Part shown: in pieces, positions 16,522 to 24,329 of the stretch
Layout of the letters: every line of letters begins with the position of its first letter
Numbering within the stretch: position 1 is the stretch's first letter
Notes under the pieces: generated by a model
Database searches by the model: none
Told to the model about the DNA's origin: nothing
Seen by the model: only the letters and a program-made list of their open reading frames with translations
Assembly (NCBI RefSeq): GCF_001741865.1
Contig: NZ_CP017148.1
Span: 275,756 to 339,755, forward strand
Reading direction: 5' to 3'
DNA: 64,000 nucleotides
Source of the DNA: Bosea vaviloviae
GTDB lineage: Bacteria; Pseudomonadota; Alphaproteobacteria; Rhizobiales; Beijerinckiaceae
Translations under genes and position numbers: made by a program

Positions 16522-17751
16522 TCACGCTCGCTGCTTTTCGCGTTTCCGGCTGCCGATCAGTGCCATCAGCATCGGCCCGAGCGAAAACTCTCCGGCCTCG
16601 GCCTTTCGGGTCAGCCCGCGCAGATAGCCGCCGGCGCTGTTGATCGCCTCCCCGCGCTGCAGAATGGCGGCCACGACGATCGCGGCCTCGATTTCGCCGA
16701 GCGCGCTTTGCGCCTCAAACCAGGCGCTGGGACTGATCCCCAGCATTGGCCGAACCACGGCAACAGCGGCTGCGAGATCGCGCCAGTTCGAAATTCCCCC
16801 GCGGCTGTAGTCGATGATGTCCGGACAGGCGTCGAGCACCATCCCCAAGGGATAGGTCCGTTCCGGCATCCTCGCCGGTTCCGGTTCGATCTCGACAATC
16901 GCCCCCCTGCTTTCTGGAAAGCGAGGTTCAAGATCAGTAAGGGAGTCTGGTTTTGAATTCTGTATGTGACGCTCAATATGAGACTCATTGCTGCTCATAT
17001 TCTGGGTTTTGACATGGTCTTCCAACAGGATAAGCACTTCGTCGGCCAGCAGCGAAAGCTCCTCGGCGATCGGCTCGAGTACCAGACGCGTGGCTGAGCG
17101 CGGAATCCGCCCGACGATGCCCCTGTAAAGCCCATGAACCTCCATCCAGTCGGCCGGGCCCTGCCCTCCCCGGCGGGTCGGCACGCCCTCCTCCAGGCCT
17201 GTCGCGATCATCTTGGCGATGTCGCGCCGGCAGATAGTGATGCGCTCACGCACCAGCTTGAGCGCACGGTCCTCAGCCATGACCTCTTCGGCCAAGGCCT
17301 CGAACTCCTCGGCGCGAACAACCAGCGGCGAAAGGTCGAAGCCAAAGGCGAGCTCGATCTCCCCGGCCCTGTCCTTGCGGGCATAGCGCTTGCCGTTGGG
17401 GCTATCGCGGCGGACGATCAGCCCGCAGTCGACCAGGACAGCGAGATGGCGCCGCAATGTCGCCGGCGGCATGCCGTGCGCGCGCAGGCAAAGCTGCTGG
17501 TTCGAGGGGAAGACCACGAGCCCCTCGCCGGTCAGGACGGTCTCGGGATGAAACGTCAGCAGCGCGTTCAGCACAGCCAACGCTCGCTCGGTCACGCCGA
17601 GGCTGTTCTTGGCCGTGCATATCGCGCGGAAGACGTTCCATTTGTGGACCGCTTTTTCCGGCGGCCGCGTTTTCGCGCTCGCCTGGCTTGCCACATGAGC
17701 AAGCGTCAACGATCGCCGCCCGAAGGGCGTCGTCGAGAGTCGTGGTTCCAT
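16522..17751 (-). CDS. repC: Plasmid replication initiator RepC
   Basis: A 409-residue protein of the RepC family, the rate-limiting replication initiator of repABC plasmids. It binds the origin located inside its own gene. The N-terminal winged-helix part (KAVHKWNVFRAICTAKNSLGVTERALAVLNALLTFHPE) is family-typical, as is PSNQQLCLRAHGMPPATLRRHLAVLVDCGLIVRRDSPNGKRYA. The length matches the usual 400-430 residues. It lies 195 bp downstream of repB, and that gap carries the putative antisense RNA on the other strand that would limit repC expression. The DNA at 16925-17035 within the gene is unusually AT-rich. Confidence 0.9.
   Translation of the reverse strand: MEPRLSTTPFGRRSLTLAHVASQASAKTRPPEKAVHKWNVFRAICTAKNSLGVTERALAVLNALLTFHPETVLTGEGLVVFPSNQQLCLRAHGMPPATLRRHLAVLVDCGLIVRRDSPNGKRYARKDRAGEIELAFGFDLSPLVVRAEEFEALAEEVMAEDRALKLVRERITICRRDIAKMIATGLEEGVPTRRGGQGPADWMEVHGLYRGIVGRIPRSATRLVLEPIAEELSLLADEVLILLEDHVKTQNMSSNESHIERHIQNSKPDSLTDLEPRFPESRGAIVEIEPEPARMPERTYPLGMVLDACPDIIDYSRGGISNWRDLAAAVAVVRPMLGISPSAWFEAQSALGEIEAAIVVAAILQRGEAINSAGGYLRGLTRKAEAGEFSLGPMLMALIGSRKREKQRA
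16925..17035. other. oriV: Candidate origin of replication inside repC
   Basis: In repABC plasmids the origin lies within repC, at an AT-rich stretch. Here the AT content rises sharply over about 110 bases of an otherwise GC-rich gene. An 8-bp inverted repeat, AATATGAG at 16975-16982 and CTCATATT at 16994-17001, sits in the middle. This assignment rests on position and base composition only. Confidence 0.5.
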
Positions 17752-17819
17752 GATCCTTGCCTCGTTCAGGGCAAAGAAATCCTGCTCGCCGAAACGGCGC
17801 TAAATCTCTCACGAGACTC

Positions 17820-17904
17820 TTGACGGTGATTCGTGGAAGTGCGATTCTCTCAGTCGCCAAACTTGAAGAGAAGGCTTCCGGAACTCCGTTTCGGGGGCCT
17901 TTTT
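17820..17904 (+). ncRNA. Putative repABC antisense countertranscribed RNA
   Basis: The repB-repC gap holds, on the strand opposite to repC, a promoter-like TTGACG (17820-17825), a 17-bp spacer and GATTCT (17843-17848). A rho-independent terminator follows: AAGGCTTCCG (17871-17880) pairs with CGGGGGCCTT (17892-17901), then a T run. The predicted RNA starts near 17855 and is about 50 nt long, which is the size and place of the ctRNA that represses repC in repABC plasmids. Promoter strength and exact ends are inferred. Confidence 0.65.
17871..17904 (+). terminator. Rho-independent terminator of the antisense RNA
   Basis: A ten-pair stem (eight Watson-Crick pairs and two G-U pairs), an 11-nt loop and a following T-run on the plus strand. 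In known repABC plasmids the equivalent hairpin is both the terminator and the contact loop with the repC leader. Confidence 0.65.
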
Positions 17905-17946
17905 CTTTGCTTCAAACGCTCCTTTTCTGTGTCGAAAATACTCGGT

Positions 17947-18930
17947 TCACGCCTCTGCCCGGCGTTTGAACGCCGCGTAGATCTCGGGAATTGTCTCGAC
18001 GAGATAGGCGCCAAAATCGGCAGCCACCGTTTTGTCGATCGTGACGGTCACCGCTTTCGCATCTTCGCGAATGCTGGCGACACGAAGGCCGTCGTCGGAT
18101 TTCCAGATCGTCGGCCGCACAGCCTTCGGTTTCTTCGGTGCCACCGCATCGAAGATCCTGCTGAAGCGCTCATCTGAACTCAGCGCAGGGAACTGTGCCC
18201 CGCCGGCTGCTTTACGCGCCTTTTCAATTGCAGCCGCTCCGTCGAGCCGCGTCGACAATTCAATCCAACGATCGCGCCCGGCTTTCGGCGCAGGCCCGAT
18301 GGCTTCGATGATGTCATAGGGAATTTTGACGGCGGAGGAGATCAGCCGGGACAATCCTGACTTGTCGACTGACAAAGCCGACATGATCGTCTCGCGATTA
18401 AATCCCCCCTCTTCCAGACGGGCAGCGAAGAGGGCTTTCTCGATGAACGAAAGATCTGTCCGAGCGCTGTTTTCCTGCCCCTGCGCAACGACCAGTTGCT
18501 CGTCCGAGAGCGGTTTGACGATAGCGCGAACAGTTTGGCCGAGCTCCTTCAAAGCTCGCAGCCGGCGCCGGCCATAGGCGATCTGATATCGCCCTTCATG
18601 ATCCGGATGGGGTCGAACCAAGATCGGCACCTGCTGGCCATGCTCACGGATCGATGCGACCAACAGATTATGGTCATCGCCTGCATCTGCCAGACGATCG
18701 GCGATGAGTGATGCGTCAATCAGTTCGGCAGCGAGGTCGAGTACCGCGTGCGCCTTCAGCTGCTCGATCGAACGCGTCACAGCGCCAATGGCGCCACCTC
18801 GCGGCCCAAATGCGCTCGACTGCAGGCCTTGGATCGGCTGTATCGGGCCTGCAGGTTGAGGCGCGGCCGCCGAGTTGCCGGCCGGCAACTTTTCGTCGAG
18901 CAATCCGGCCAAGAGGTTCTTGCGAGCCAT
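17947..18930 (-). CDS. repB: Plasmid partition protein RepB (ParB family)
   Basis: A 327-residue ParB-family protein that binds parS and recruits RepA for segregation. The N-terminal ParB/Srx-like part contains VASIREHGQQVPILVRPHPDHEGRYQIAYGRRRLRALKELG (roughly residues 95-135). The HTH follows (TDLSFIEKALFAARLEEGGFNRETIMSALSVDKSGLSRL), and the C-terminal RepB domain starts near 210. The start at 18930 (MARKN) overlaps the repA stop as TAATG, so repA and repB are coupled. A parS-like palindrome lies inside the 5' part of the gene at 18874-18889. Confidence 0.9.
   Translation of the reverse strand: MARKNLLAGLLDEKLPAGNSAAAPQPAGPIQPIQGLQSSAFGPRGGAIGAVTRSIEQLKAHAVLDLAAELIDASLIADRLADAGDDHNLLVASIREHGQQVPILVRPHPDHEGRYQIAYGRRRLRALKELGQTVRAIVKPLSDEQLVVAQGQENSARTDLSFIEKALFAARLEEGGFNRETIMSALSVDKSGLSRLISSAVKIPYDIIEAIGPAPKAGRDRWIELSTRLDGAAAIEKARKAAGGAQFPALSSDERFSRIFDAVAPKKPKAVRPTIWKSDDGLRVASIREDAKAVTVTIDKTVAADFGAYLVETIPEIYAAFKRRAEA
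18874..18889. other. parS: parS-like 16-bp palindrome inside repB
   Basis: GTTGCCGGCCGGCAAC is a perfect palindrome and fits the repABC parS consensus of the form GTT-N5-GC-N4-AAC. An identical copy lies upstream of repA at 20269-20284. The copy inside repB encodes part of the N-terminal KLPAGN stretch, so the site is kept within coding sequence. Confidence 0.75.
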
Positions 18931-20138
18931 TACCCTCGTCCCCAAGCGGAGAGAACCAGTTGCTCAATCTCGCCGTTGACATTGTCCAACGCCTCGAGCG
19001 CTCGATCATATGTCGAACGGGTGAACTGGTCGCGGCTGACCTCATAGAGGGTTTGCTTGGTGATTCCGGCATCGGAAATGGCCGTGCTCTTGAGCATGGG
19101 GTAATTCAGGACATGTTCTCCGAACATGGAACGCATGAACGACATCATCTGGTTCTGAGGGCCATCGCCAGGCTCATATCGCGTGACGAGATAGCGCATC
19201 CAATCATAACCCATGTTGCCGCCGGCATTGGCGACAACGCCAAGCAGATCAGATGTCATGATGAGAAACTGGCACATCGACATGACGTCGAGCATTTGCG
19301 GATGAACCGTGACGAGAACCGCAGTTGCGCAACACAGGGCCGACAGCGTTAAAAAACCGAGCTGGGGAGGGCAATCGACGACGACAATGTCATAGTCGTC
19401 AGCAACCGACGCCAGAGCCGCGTCCATCCGGGTGAAGAACATCGTCTCCAGCTGCTTCTGGCCCATCAGCGCTTTCGGAGTTTCGTGTTCGAACTCCATC
19501 AGCTCGAGATTGCCCGGAACCAGATCGAGATTGGCGAAGTACGTCTTCCTGATGATCTCTTTCATATCCCGGCGTTCGCCATCATAGCGGATCGCGCCGT
19601 AAAGCGTCTGGTTTTCGCCAACGTCGAATTCCGGCTGGAACCCGTGGAGCGCCGACAGGCTCGCCTGCGGATCGAGATCAATCGCCAGGACGCGGTAGCC
19701 GCGCAGCGCATGATATTGCGCCAGATGGGCCGCGGTCGTCGTCTTACCGCTGCCCCCTTTAAAATTGACCACAGTGATGACCTGAAGATGCTCGTTGCGG
19801 TCGCGGCGCGGAACATATCTGCGATCAGCCTTGCCGCCGATATCAAGAAATTCCCGGAGCGCCTGAATATCCTCGACTGTGTATGATCGCCGTCCCTGCC
19901 GGCCGACATCGACCTGCGGGCCCTTGCCCTCGAGAGACAGCCGCCGCAGGTAGCCGTCATTGATGCCAATCAGCTTTGCAGCTTCGATCGACGAAAAGCG
20001 CCGGAGCGTCTTGCGGGCTTCTGGCGGAAACAGCTGGAGCCTATGAGCTTGCAATTTCGATGAGAGTTCGCGCGCATGGGCGCCGACCAACTCGTGAATC
20101 GCCTTCTTGGGCTGGGCAAGATTGAAGGCAGGTTCCAC
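18930..20138 (-). CDS. repA: Plasmid partition protein RepA (ParA family ATPase)
   Basis: A 402-residue type Ia ParA ATPase. An N-terminal HTH-containing extension (RRFSSIEAAKLIGINDGYLRRLSLEGKGPQVD) is followed by the Walker A motif KGGSGKTT at 127-134. Further elements are DLDPQASLS and VVVDCPPQLGFLT. The protein drives plasmid partition and represses its own operon. The order repA-repB-repC, with TAATG coupling to repB, is the standard repABC layout. Confidence 0.9.
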   Translation of the reverse strand: MEPAFNLAQPKKAIHELVGAHARELSSKLQAHRLQLFPPEARKTLRRFSSIEAAKLIGINDGYLRRLSLEGKGPQVDVGRQGRRSYTVEDIQALREFLDIGGKADRRYVPRRDRNEHLQVITVVNFKGGSGKTTTAAHLAQYHALRGYRVLAIDLDPQASLSALHGFQPEFDVGENQTLYGAIRYDGERRDMKEIIRKTYFANLDLVPGNLELMEFEHETPKALMGQKQLETMFFTRMDAALASVADDYDIVVVDCPPQLGFLTLSALCCATAVLVTVHPQMLDVMSMCQFLIMTSDLLGVVANAGGNMGYDWMRYLVTRYEPGDGPQNQMMSFMRSMFGEHVLNYPMLKSTAISDAGITKQTLYEVSRDQFTRSTYDRALEALDNVNGEIEQLVLSAWGRG

Positions 20139-20494
20139 AGCGAACTCGCGTAAACACGGAAAATGGCGCTCATTGCGCCGATTGCCGTGACAAGATCACC
20201 CGATTCCCTGAGTCTGGCAAGCGATTAAGGGTTAACGAGTGGTTAAAGCAGCGCCCGCCCCTAGCAAAGTTGCCGGCCGGCAACTCGCGCGGCTTGCGCG
20301 CTGGCGCGCCGCCGATGGGTAGCAAGACGTGCCCGGCGGCAAACCCACCGCGTTGTCGAGCGACCGGCCACCTCACGGCCGTGCGGCATACCCTCCCACC
20401 GGGATCTTAAATAGGCGACGCGATGTCGAGGCTTTCGCTGGTCGTGTGGTCAGTGGGAGGAATTTATTGCAGCAGAGGCCATGGTCCTATGGGA
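20139..20494. promoter_or_regulatory. repABC upstream region with a parS-like site
   Basis: This non-coding stretch lies between the repA start and the luxR stop. It contains the parS-like palindrome at 20269-20284 and an AT-rich segment (GATTAAGGGTTAACGAG) just on the repA side. I see no clear tra-box-like element here, so a direct link from LuxR to repABC transcription is not supported by the sequence. Confidence 0.5.
20269..20284. other. parS: parS-like 16-bp palindrome upstream of repA
   Basis: A perfect GTTGCCGGCCGGCAAC palindrome, identical to the copy inside repB at 18874-18889. The position upstream of repA is a common place for repABC centromere sites, where RepB binds and where RepA/RepB autorepression may also act. 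Confidence 0.75.
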
Positions 20495-21217
20495 TTAGAA
20501 AATGGTGCGTGCCCGCATTGCGATGGCGACAGCTTGCGGCAAGGTGTCAGCACCGAGTTTCACCCTAGCGTTGTCGAGATGAAACTTCACCGCCCGCTTA
20601 GTTACGCTCATAATGACGGCCATCTCGTCCATGGATTTGCCGCGAGCGGCCCATTCCAGGCACTCACGCTCCCGCTGCGTGATCCGGCCCGAGGTTGTGG
20701 TCGAGGCCACAGGCAGCTTGGCATCGACGTGCGCGTGAAATGTCAGCCCTATCAACTGGATGATATCGTTTGCCTCCGTGACCATCCTCCCATGCGCTGA
20801 ACTGACGTCATCGACCGCCAAGGTGAAGGCGGCGAATCGATTGAAGCCGCCCGTAATTGCGACCGAGACGCCATGGCGGATACCAAACTCGTCTGCGTCG
20901 TCAAAGAGCCGCTTCTGGGCGCGCAGTGGAAACCGGCAAGCAGCTTCGCGGGTCCACTGCATCGTGGAACGCCCACTTCGGGCAAAGGCGACGACGGGAT
21001 CGACGTCTTGATATCTTTCCGTGAAATAATGCTCACTCCAGCGTTTCGGATAAGACGAGATCAAAACCGGATCAGCCTCGCCAAAGCCGAGATAGGCGAA
21101 ATACCGGAAGCCCATGCTCTCGGCAGCGCGTTGGCCGACGCGCCCGAACTCTGCTTCCACCGTTGATGAGTGCAAGCCGTCGACCAGTTCCTGATAGGCG
21201 AATTCTACGAATTTCAT
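20495..21217 (-). CDS. LuxR-family quorum-sensing regulator (TraR-like)
   Basis: A 240-residue LuxR-type regulator. The N-terminal autoinducer-binding domain carries conserved pocket residues: W60 and Y64 in KRWSEHYF, D73-P74 in DVDPV and W88. The C-terminal GerE-type HTH occupies about 179-240 (ITQRERECLEWAARGKS ... VKFHLDNARVKLGA). The ATG at 21217 follows GGAGG. It is divergent from the luxI gene at 21413, and an 18-bp palindrome at 21335-21352 between them is a likely binding site. By position beside repABC and the virB genes it probably couples conjugation to cell density. Confidence 0.9.
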   Translation of the reverse strand: MKFVEFAYQELVDGLHSSTVEAEFGRVGQRAAESMGFRYFAYLGFGEADPVLISSYPKRWSEHYFTERYQDVDPVVAFARSGRSTMQWTREAACRFPLRAQKRLFDDADEFGIRHGVSVAITGGFNRFAAFTLAVDDVSSAHGRMVTEANDIIQLIGLTFHAHVDAKLPVASTTTSGRITQRERECLEWAARGKSMDEMAVIMSVTKRAVKFHLDNARVKLGADTLPQAVAIAMRARTIF

Positions 21218-21334
21218 GGGGCCTCCGAAGTTGGGGCGCCGGTTTCACGCGCCTGAGAATCCTGTTCGTTGAATGCAAGAGGCCTGCCGGAAAGATGAGC
21301 TGAGATCACGGCCGCAACTTCCGAGTGAATCCGC

Positions 21335-21352
21335 CCTGTCACATCTGACAGG
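21335..21352. promoter_or_regulatory. tra/lux-box-like 18-bp operator
   Basis: CCTGTCA-CATC-TGACAGG is an inverted repeat with exact 7-bp arms and an 18-bp total length, like tra boxes. It lies between the divergent luxR and luxI genes, 60 bp upstream of the luxI start, where an activator site would sit near -35. Confidence 0.7.
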
Positions 21353-21412
21353 TTCTACGAAGAGCCGTACCTGCTTCATTGGCTTACAGATCAACGCGGT
21401 GGGGAGTGGGAC

Positions 21413-22033
21413 ATGCAGGTCATCGAGATCAGCCGCGCCGTATATGGCGCCAACTTCAAACTTCTGATGGGCATGCATCGCCTGCGGCGGAAGGTCTTCA
21501 AGGATCGTCTGGACTGGTCAGTGTCGACAACGGGCGATCTCGAAATCGATCAGTATGACACGCTGGGCGCCAGCTATCTTGTCATCGTTGATAACGGCGA
21601 CGTGCTGGGTTGCGTGAGGTTGTTGCCGACGACCGGTCCGAACATGCTGGCCGACACTTTTCCAGAACTGCTGGACGGGACAACAGCGCCGCGCTCCGAC
21701 AAAATAGCCGAGAGTTCGCGTTTTTGCGTTGATACCGAGCTGTCTGACTCGACCAGCGATGGGGGACTGCGCCGCGCGACACTGATGCTGCTCGCAGCGA
21801 TGCGCGAATGGGGCGAGGCGAGGGGATTAGCGTCCATCGCAACGGTCACCGATTTGCGTATGGAACGTATCCTGCGGCGCGCCAACTGGCTACTCACGCG
21901 CTTGGGCTCTCCTCGGAGGATTGGCTCGACCATGGCAGTAGCGGGGCTGCTCCCAATCCAGGAAGCCCCCTCCAAATGCTGGACTTCTGCCGTCGCTCGC
22001 GAGCAGGACCATCACATGGGGCAGACGGCATGA
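21413..22033 (+). CDS. LuxI-family acyl-homoserine-lactone synthase
   Basis: A 206-residue autoinducer synthase. Conserved family residues are visible: R in HRLRRKVFKDRLDW, the DQYD acidic stretch, R in GCVRLLPT and the E in AESSRFCV. It makes an acyl-homoserine lactone from S-adenosylmethionine and an acyl-ACP. The C-terminal 25 residues, after GLLPIQEAPSK, extend beyond the usual domain. The ATG at 21413 has GGGGAGTGGG upstream. Its stop overlaps the ATG of the next small gene (ATGA at 22030-22033). Confidence 0.9.
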   Translation: MQVIEISRAVYGANFKLLMGMHRLRRKVFKDRLDWSVSTTGDLEIDQYDTLGASYLVIVDNGDVLGCVRLLPTTGPNMLADTFPELLDGTTAPRSDKIAESSRFCVDTELSDSTSDGGLRRATLMLLAAMREWGEARGLASIATVTDLRMERILRRANWLLTRLGSPRRIGSTMAVAGLLPIQEAPSKCWTSAVAREQDHHMGQTA

Positions 22034-22281
22034 TGGCTTGCGATGCAAGCGCGAAGGCAATGGCCGCAAAGCTGCACGAACGCTGCAACGAACCGCTGCA
22101 GGCGATCACGCTCATCGGTCAATGTATGACCAAGGCCCTTTTTGCTGGCAATTCGGCCGTCGTGCTCTTTTGGGCTCTGGTCCATGCCCATTACCGCGTC
22201 GCGGCACTCTACGGCGATACCGAGTCGCCAATCGCCCAGCTTTCCGAAATCGTCATCCCGGATCCATACGGAAACGACTGA
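22030..22281 (+). CDS. Small protein coupled to luxI
   Basis: An 83-residue protein whose ATG overlaps the luxI stop. It contains one hydrophobic segment (LFAGNSAVVLFWALVHAHYRVAALYG) preceded by a cysteine-containing helix (NEPLQAITLIGQCMTKA). No named domain is recognised. Tight coupling to the autoinducer synthase suggests a role in quorum control or conjugation control, but this is only contextual. It ends nine bases from the convergent 22290 gene. Confidence 0.6.
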   Translation: MMACDASAKAMAAKLHERCNEPLQAITLIGQCMTKALFAGNSAVVLFWALVHAHYRVAALYGDTESPIAQLSEIVIPDPYGND

Positions 22282-22289
22282 CGAGACCA

Positions 22290-22994
22290 TCAAACTTCCG
22301 CTGGTCCCACAATGACGTTCGCCATGTCAGACGTCGGTGGATTAGCAGCGACGCCGATGTTGGTTGGGAAATCTCCCGGTCCCTGAGTGCACGATGCCTT
22401 GCCTTCCTTGCAGTTCGGATCGGCCATCGAGCGTGCGGAGCGCGCCATGTCGCAAATCGTGGTGCCGTTGATGTCGGCGAAGCCGGAGCAGCGGCCAGAG
22501 CTGACCATCTTCTGGCAGTTCCCAGTTCCAAGCTGGATGCAGGACGACAGGAAGCCGGCATCGACCTTCTGGCCATCGAAGGTCTGCATTGAAGCAAGTT
22601 GCCGCACCACACCGGCATTGTAGCCGTCATTGGTCAGGTTGGCCCAGGCGTTGACCTGTTGCTGGAGCGAGAGGCAGCCATAGCCCTCGCGATCGGTGCC
22701 CGCATATTTTCGGACGTTGGCGTTGTTAAGCTGGAAGATGCCCGTGCAGCAGCTTCCGTTATAGACGCTCTTGTTGCCACCGGATTCGTAGCGACCGAGT
22801 CCGCCGAGCGAGCACGATGTCGATTTCAGATCGTCTCGCAAAGACGAGTTCCTGACCGCGTCGGTAATGTCCTGGGCCGAGTAGTTCGTGCGCTCGCAAT
22901 ATTGCCCGCGCTGGGCGAAGGCGTCGGAAGTCAGAATTTGCCCGACGGCCAGAGCGACGGCGACGAAGGCGCTCGTCGATTTTGGCATGTGCAT
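22290..22994 (-). CDS. Exported lysozyme/transglycosylase-like Cys-rich protein
   Basis: A 234-residue protein with an N-terminal signal peptide (FVAVALAVGQILTSDAFA). The region LGGLGRYESGGNKSVYNGSCCTGIFQLN resembles the core of goose-type lysozymes and lytic transglycosylases, with a catalytic-type Glu in YESGGN followed by GIFQL. About a dozen Cys residues suggest several disulfides in the periplasm. It likely cuts or binds peptidoglycan locally for the T4SS, in addition to VirB1. The Glu-based activity is inferred. It starts a minus-strand block that runs to 26690. Confidence 0.6.
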   Translation of the reverse strand: MHMPKSTSAFVAVALAVGQILTSDAFAQRGQYCERTNYSAQDITDAVRNSSLRDDLKSTSCSLGGLGRYESGGNKSVYNGSCCTGIFQLNNANVRKYAGTDREGYGCLSLQQQVNAWANLTNDGYNAGVVRQLASMQTFDGQKVDAGFLSSCIQLGTGNCQKMVSSGRCSGFADINGTTICDMARSARSMADPNCKEGKASCTQGPGDFPTNIGVAANPPTSDMANVIVGPAEV

Positions 22995-23003
22995 CTCCCG
23001 CGC

Positions 23004-23573
23004 TTAGTTGATGGCGTAGGTGCGCTGGCAGAACGCAATCGCCTTACCGCCGACGATCGTGCGAAACGCGATCGTTCCCGATTTTGGATCGAATTGCGTG
23101 TAGGAGCTGTCCGCTCGGTTCTTTGCGGGGAGATCCTTGTCGGCATGATCGACGTAGCAGCCGCTCTCGGTCTTGGACGAGACGACTTTTCCATCCTTCA
23201 TCACGACGATGCGGAGCGGGCAGATCGACGGCTCGATCTCGGCGCCGCTGGAGTTCGCGCCGCTGTCGCAGCCGCGTACCAGCGCCGTGCTGATGATCAC
23301 TGTGCGATCGCCGAGCTGATAGGTCGAGGATAAAGCCGTGACGAGAGCATTTCGGCCATTGAGCGGAAGCTTGAGCTCGTTCTCAGCATACGCATTTGCG
23401 GACGCAATCACATCGGGCCAGATGACAGACTGCAGGACATCGCTCGTCAACGGCTGCCGAAAATCATGGAACGTCATCGGCCGCCAGGTCGAGCTCGCCT
23501 CGGGCTGCGCAGCTGCGGTGCCCGCGATGGCGATCGAACAGAGCGCGATGGCTCGTTGCAAAACGGTCTTCAT
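23004..23573 (-). CDS. Exported protein of unknown function, paralogue of 23682-24329
   Basis: A 189-residue protein starting at ATG 23573, with a signal peptide (ALCSIAIAGTAAAQP). The mature part shares with its neighbour the blocks WRPMTFHDF, CPLRIVVMKDGK and a GCYVD element followed by acidic residues. The blocks occur in the same order in both. The conserved Cys residues probably form disulfides in the periplasm. No catalytic motif is visible. It belongs to the T4SS-associated minus-strand block. Confidence 0.65.
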   Translation of the reverse strand: MKTVLQRAIALCSIAIAGTAAAQPEASSTWRPMTFHDFRQPLTSDVLQSVIWPDVIASANAYAENELKLPLNGRNALVTALSSTYQLGDRTVIISTALVRGCDSGANSSGAEIEPSICPLRIVVMKDGKVVSSKTESGCYVDHADKDLPAKNRADSSYTQFDPKSGTIAFRTIVGGKAIAFCQRTYAIN

Positions 23574-23681
23574 GGCCTGCTCCTTTTTCTGACAACGACG
23601 GGGGAGGGTGGTTGATGGCGGGGCAGCGATCACGCGGGCGGAAGGCCGAATGTCCGGGCCGGGTGCTGAGCTGCTGCACGG

Positions 23682-24329
23682 TCACGGCGGCACCGGAATG
23701 CCATGGGAGCAGCCATCGATGGCCTGCCCCTTGATCACCAGTCCGGTTTTCACGGTGCGCGAGGGGACGTCATAGGCGGCGTACGCCGTCGCGACGGGCG
23801 CGACTCGACCGTCGAAGGTGTCAAGTTCGAGAAAGCAGCCTCGGTCGGCGTCGAGCACACGGGTACGGATCCCTTCATATATAACGAGGCGCATCGGACA
23901 GAGTTTTACGCGGACGCCGGCGCCAGCCTGCTTTGATGTGCACTGGGTCGCGGTATTGAGGATCGAGAGGACAACGGATTTCGCAGGGCTCCAGATCACG
24001 AAATGCGCCTCGGTCGCAGGCGCATTGCCACCAGCGAACCGAAAATCGCCTGTCTCTCGATAGGCCTTGTTGTTCGCATCGATCTCGTCTTTCCAGATAT
24101 CGGCAAAGGTCGCAGTCGCGGGCGAGGGCTTCGTCAAATCTGAATAGGAGATGGGTCGCCAGACGCCAGGATCAGGCGTGCGCTGCTGTGCGCTGGCATC
24201 GAGATGCATGCCTTGCCAGACAAGGGCTGTCGCGATTGTCACCGCGCGGCGGACAACGGCTCGGCATCTGCGCGCGTGCCGGGGCTGCAGCACGGGCTTG
24301 GGCGCGCTCGCTGATAGCGTCGAGTTCAT
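23682..24329 (-). CDS. Exported protein of unknown function, paralogue of 23004-23573
   Basis: A 215-residue protein. The ATG at 24329 overlaps the stop of the upstream lipoprotein gene (ATGA), which favours this start over longer upstream frames. An N-terminal signal region (RRAVTIATALVWQGMHLDASAQQ) precedes a domain shared with the downstream neighbour: WRPISYSDL, CPMRLVIYEGIR and GCFLELD. No function is known to me. The tandem pair suggests duplication and divergence, perhaps two subunits of one periplasmic structure. Confidence 0.65.
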   Translation of the reverse strand: MNSTLSASAPKPVLQPRHARRCRAVVRRAVTIATALVWQGMHLDASAQQRTPDPGVWRPISYSDLTKPSPATATFADIWKDEIDANNKAYRETGDFRFAGGNAPATEAHFVIWSPAKSVVLSILNTATQCTSKQAGAGVRVKLCPMRLVIYEGIRTRVLDADRGCFLELDTFDGRVAPVATAYAAYDVPSRTVKTGLVIKGQAIDGCSHGIPVPP

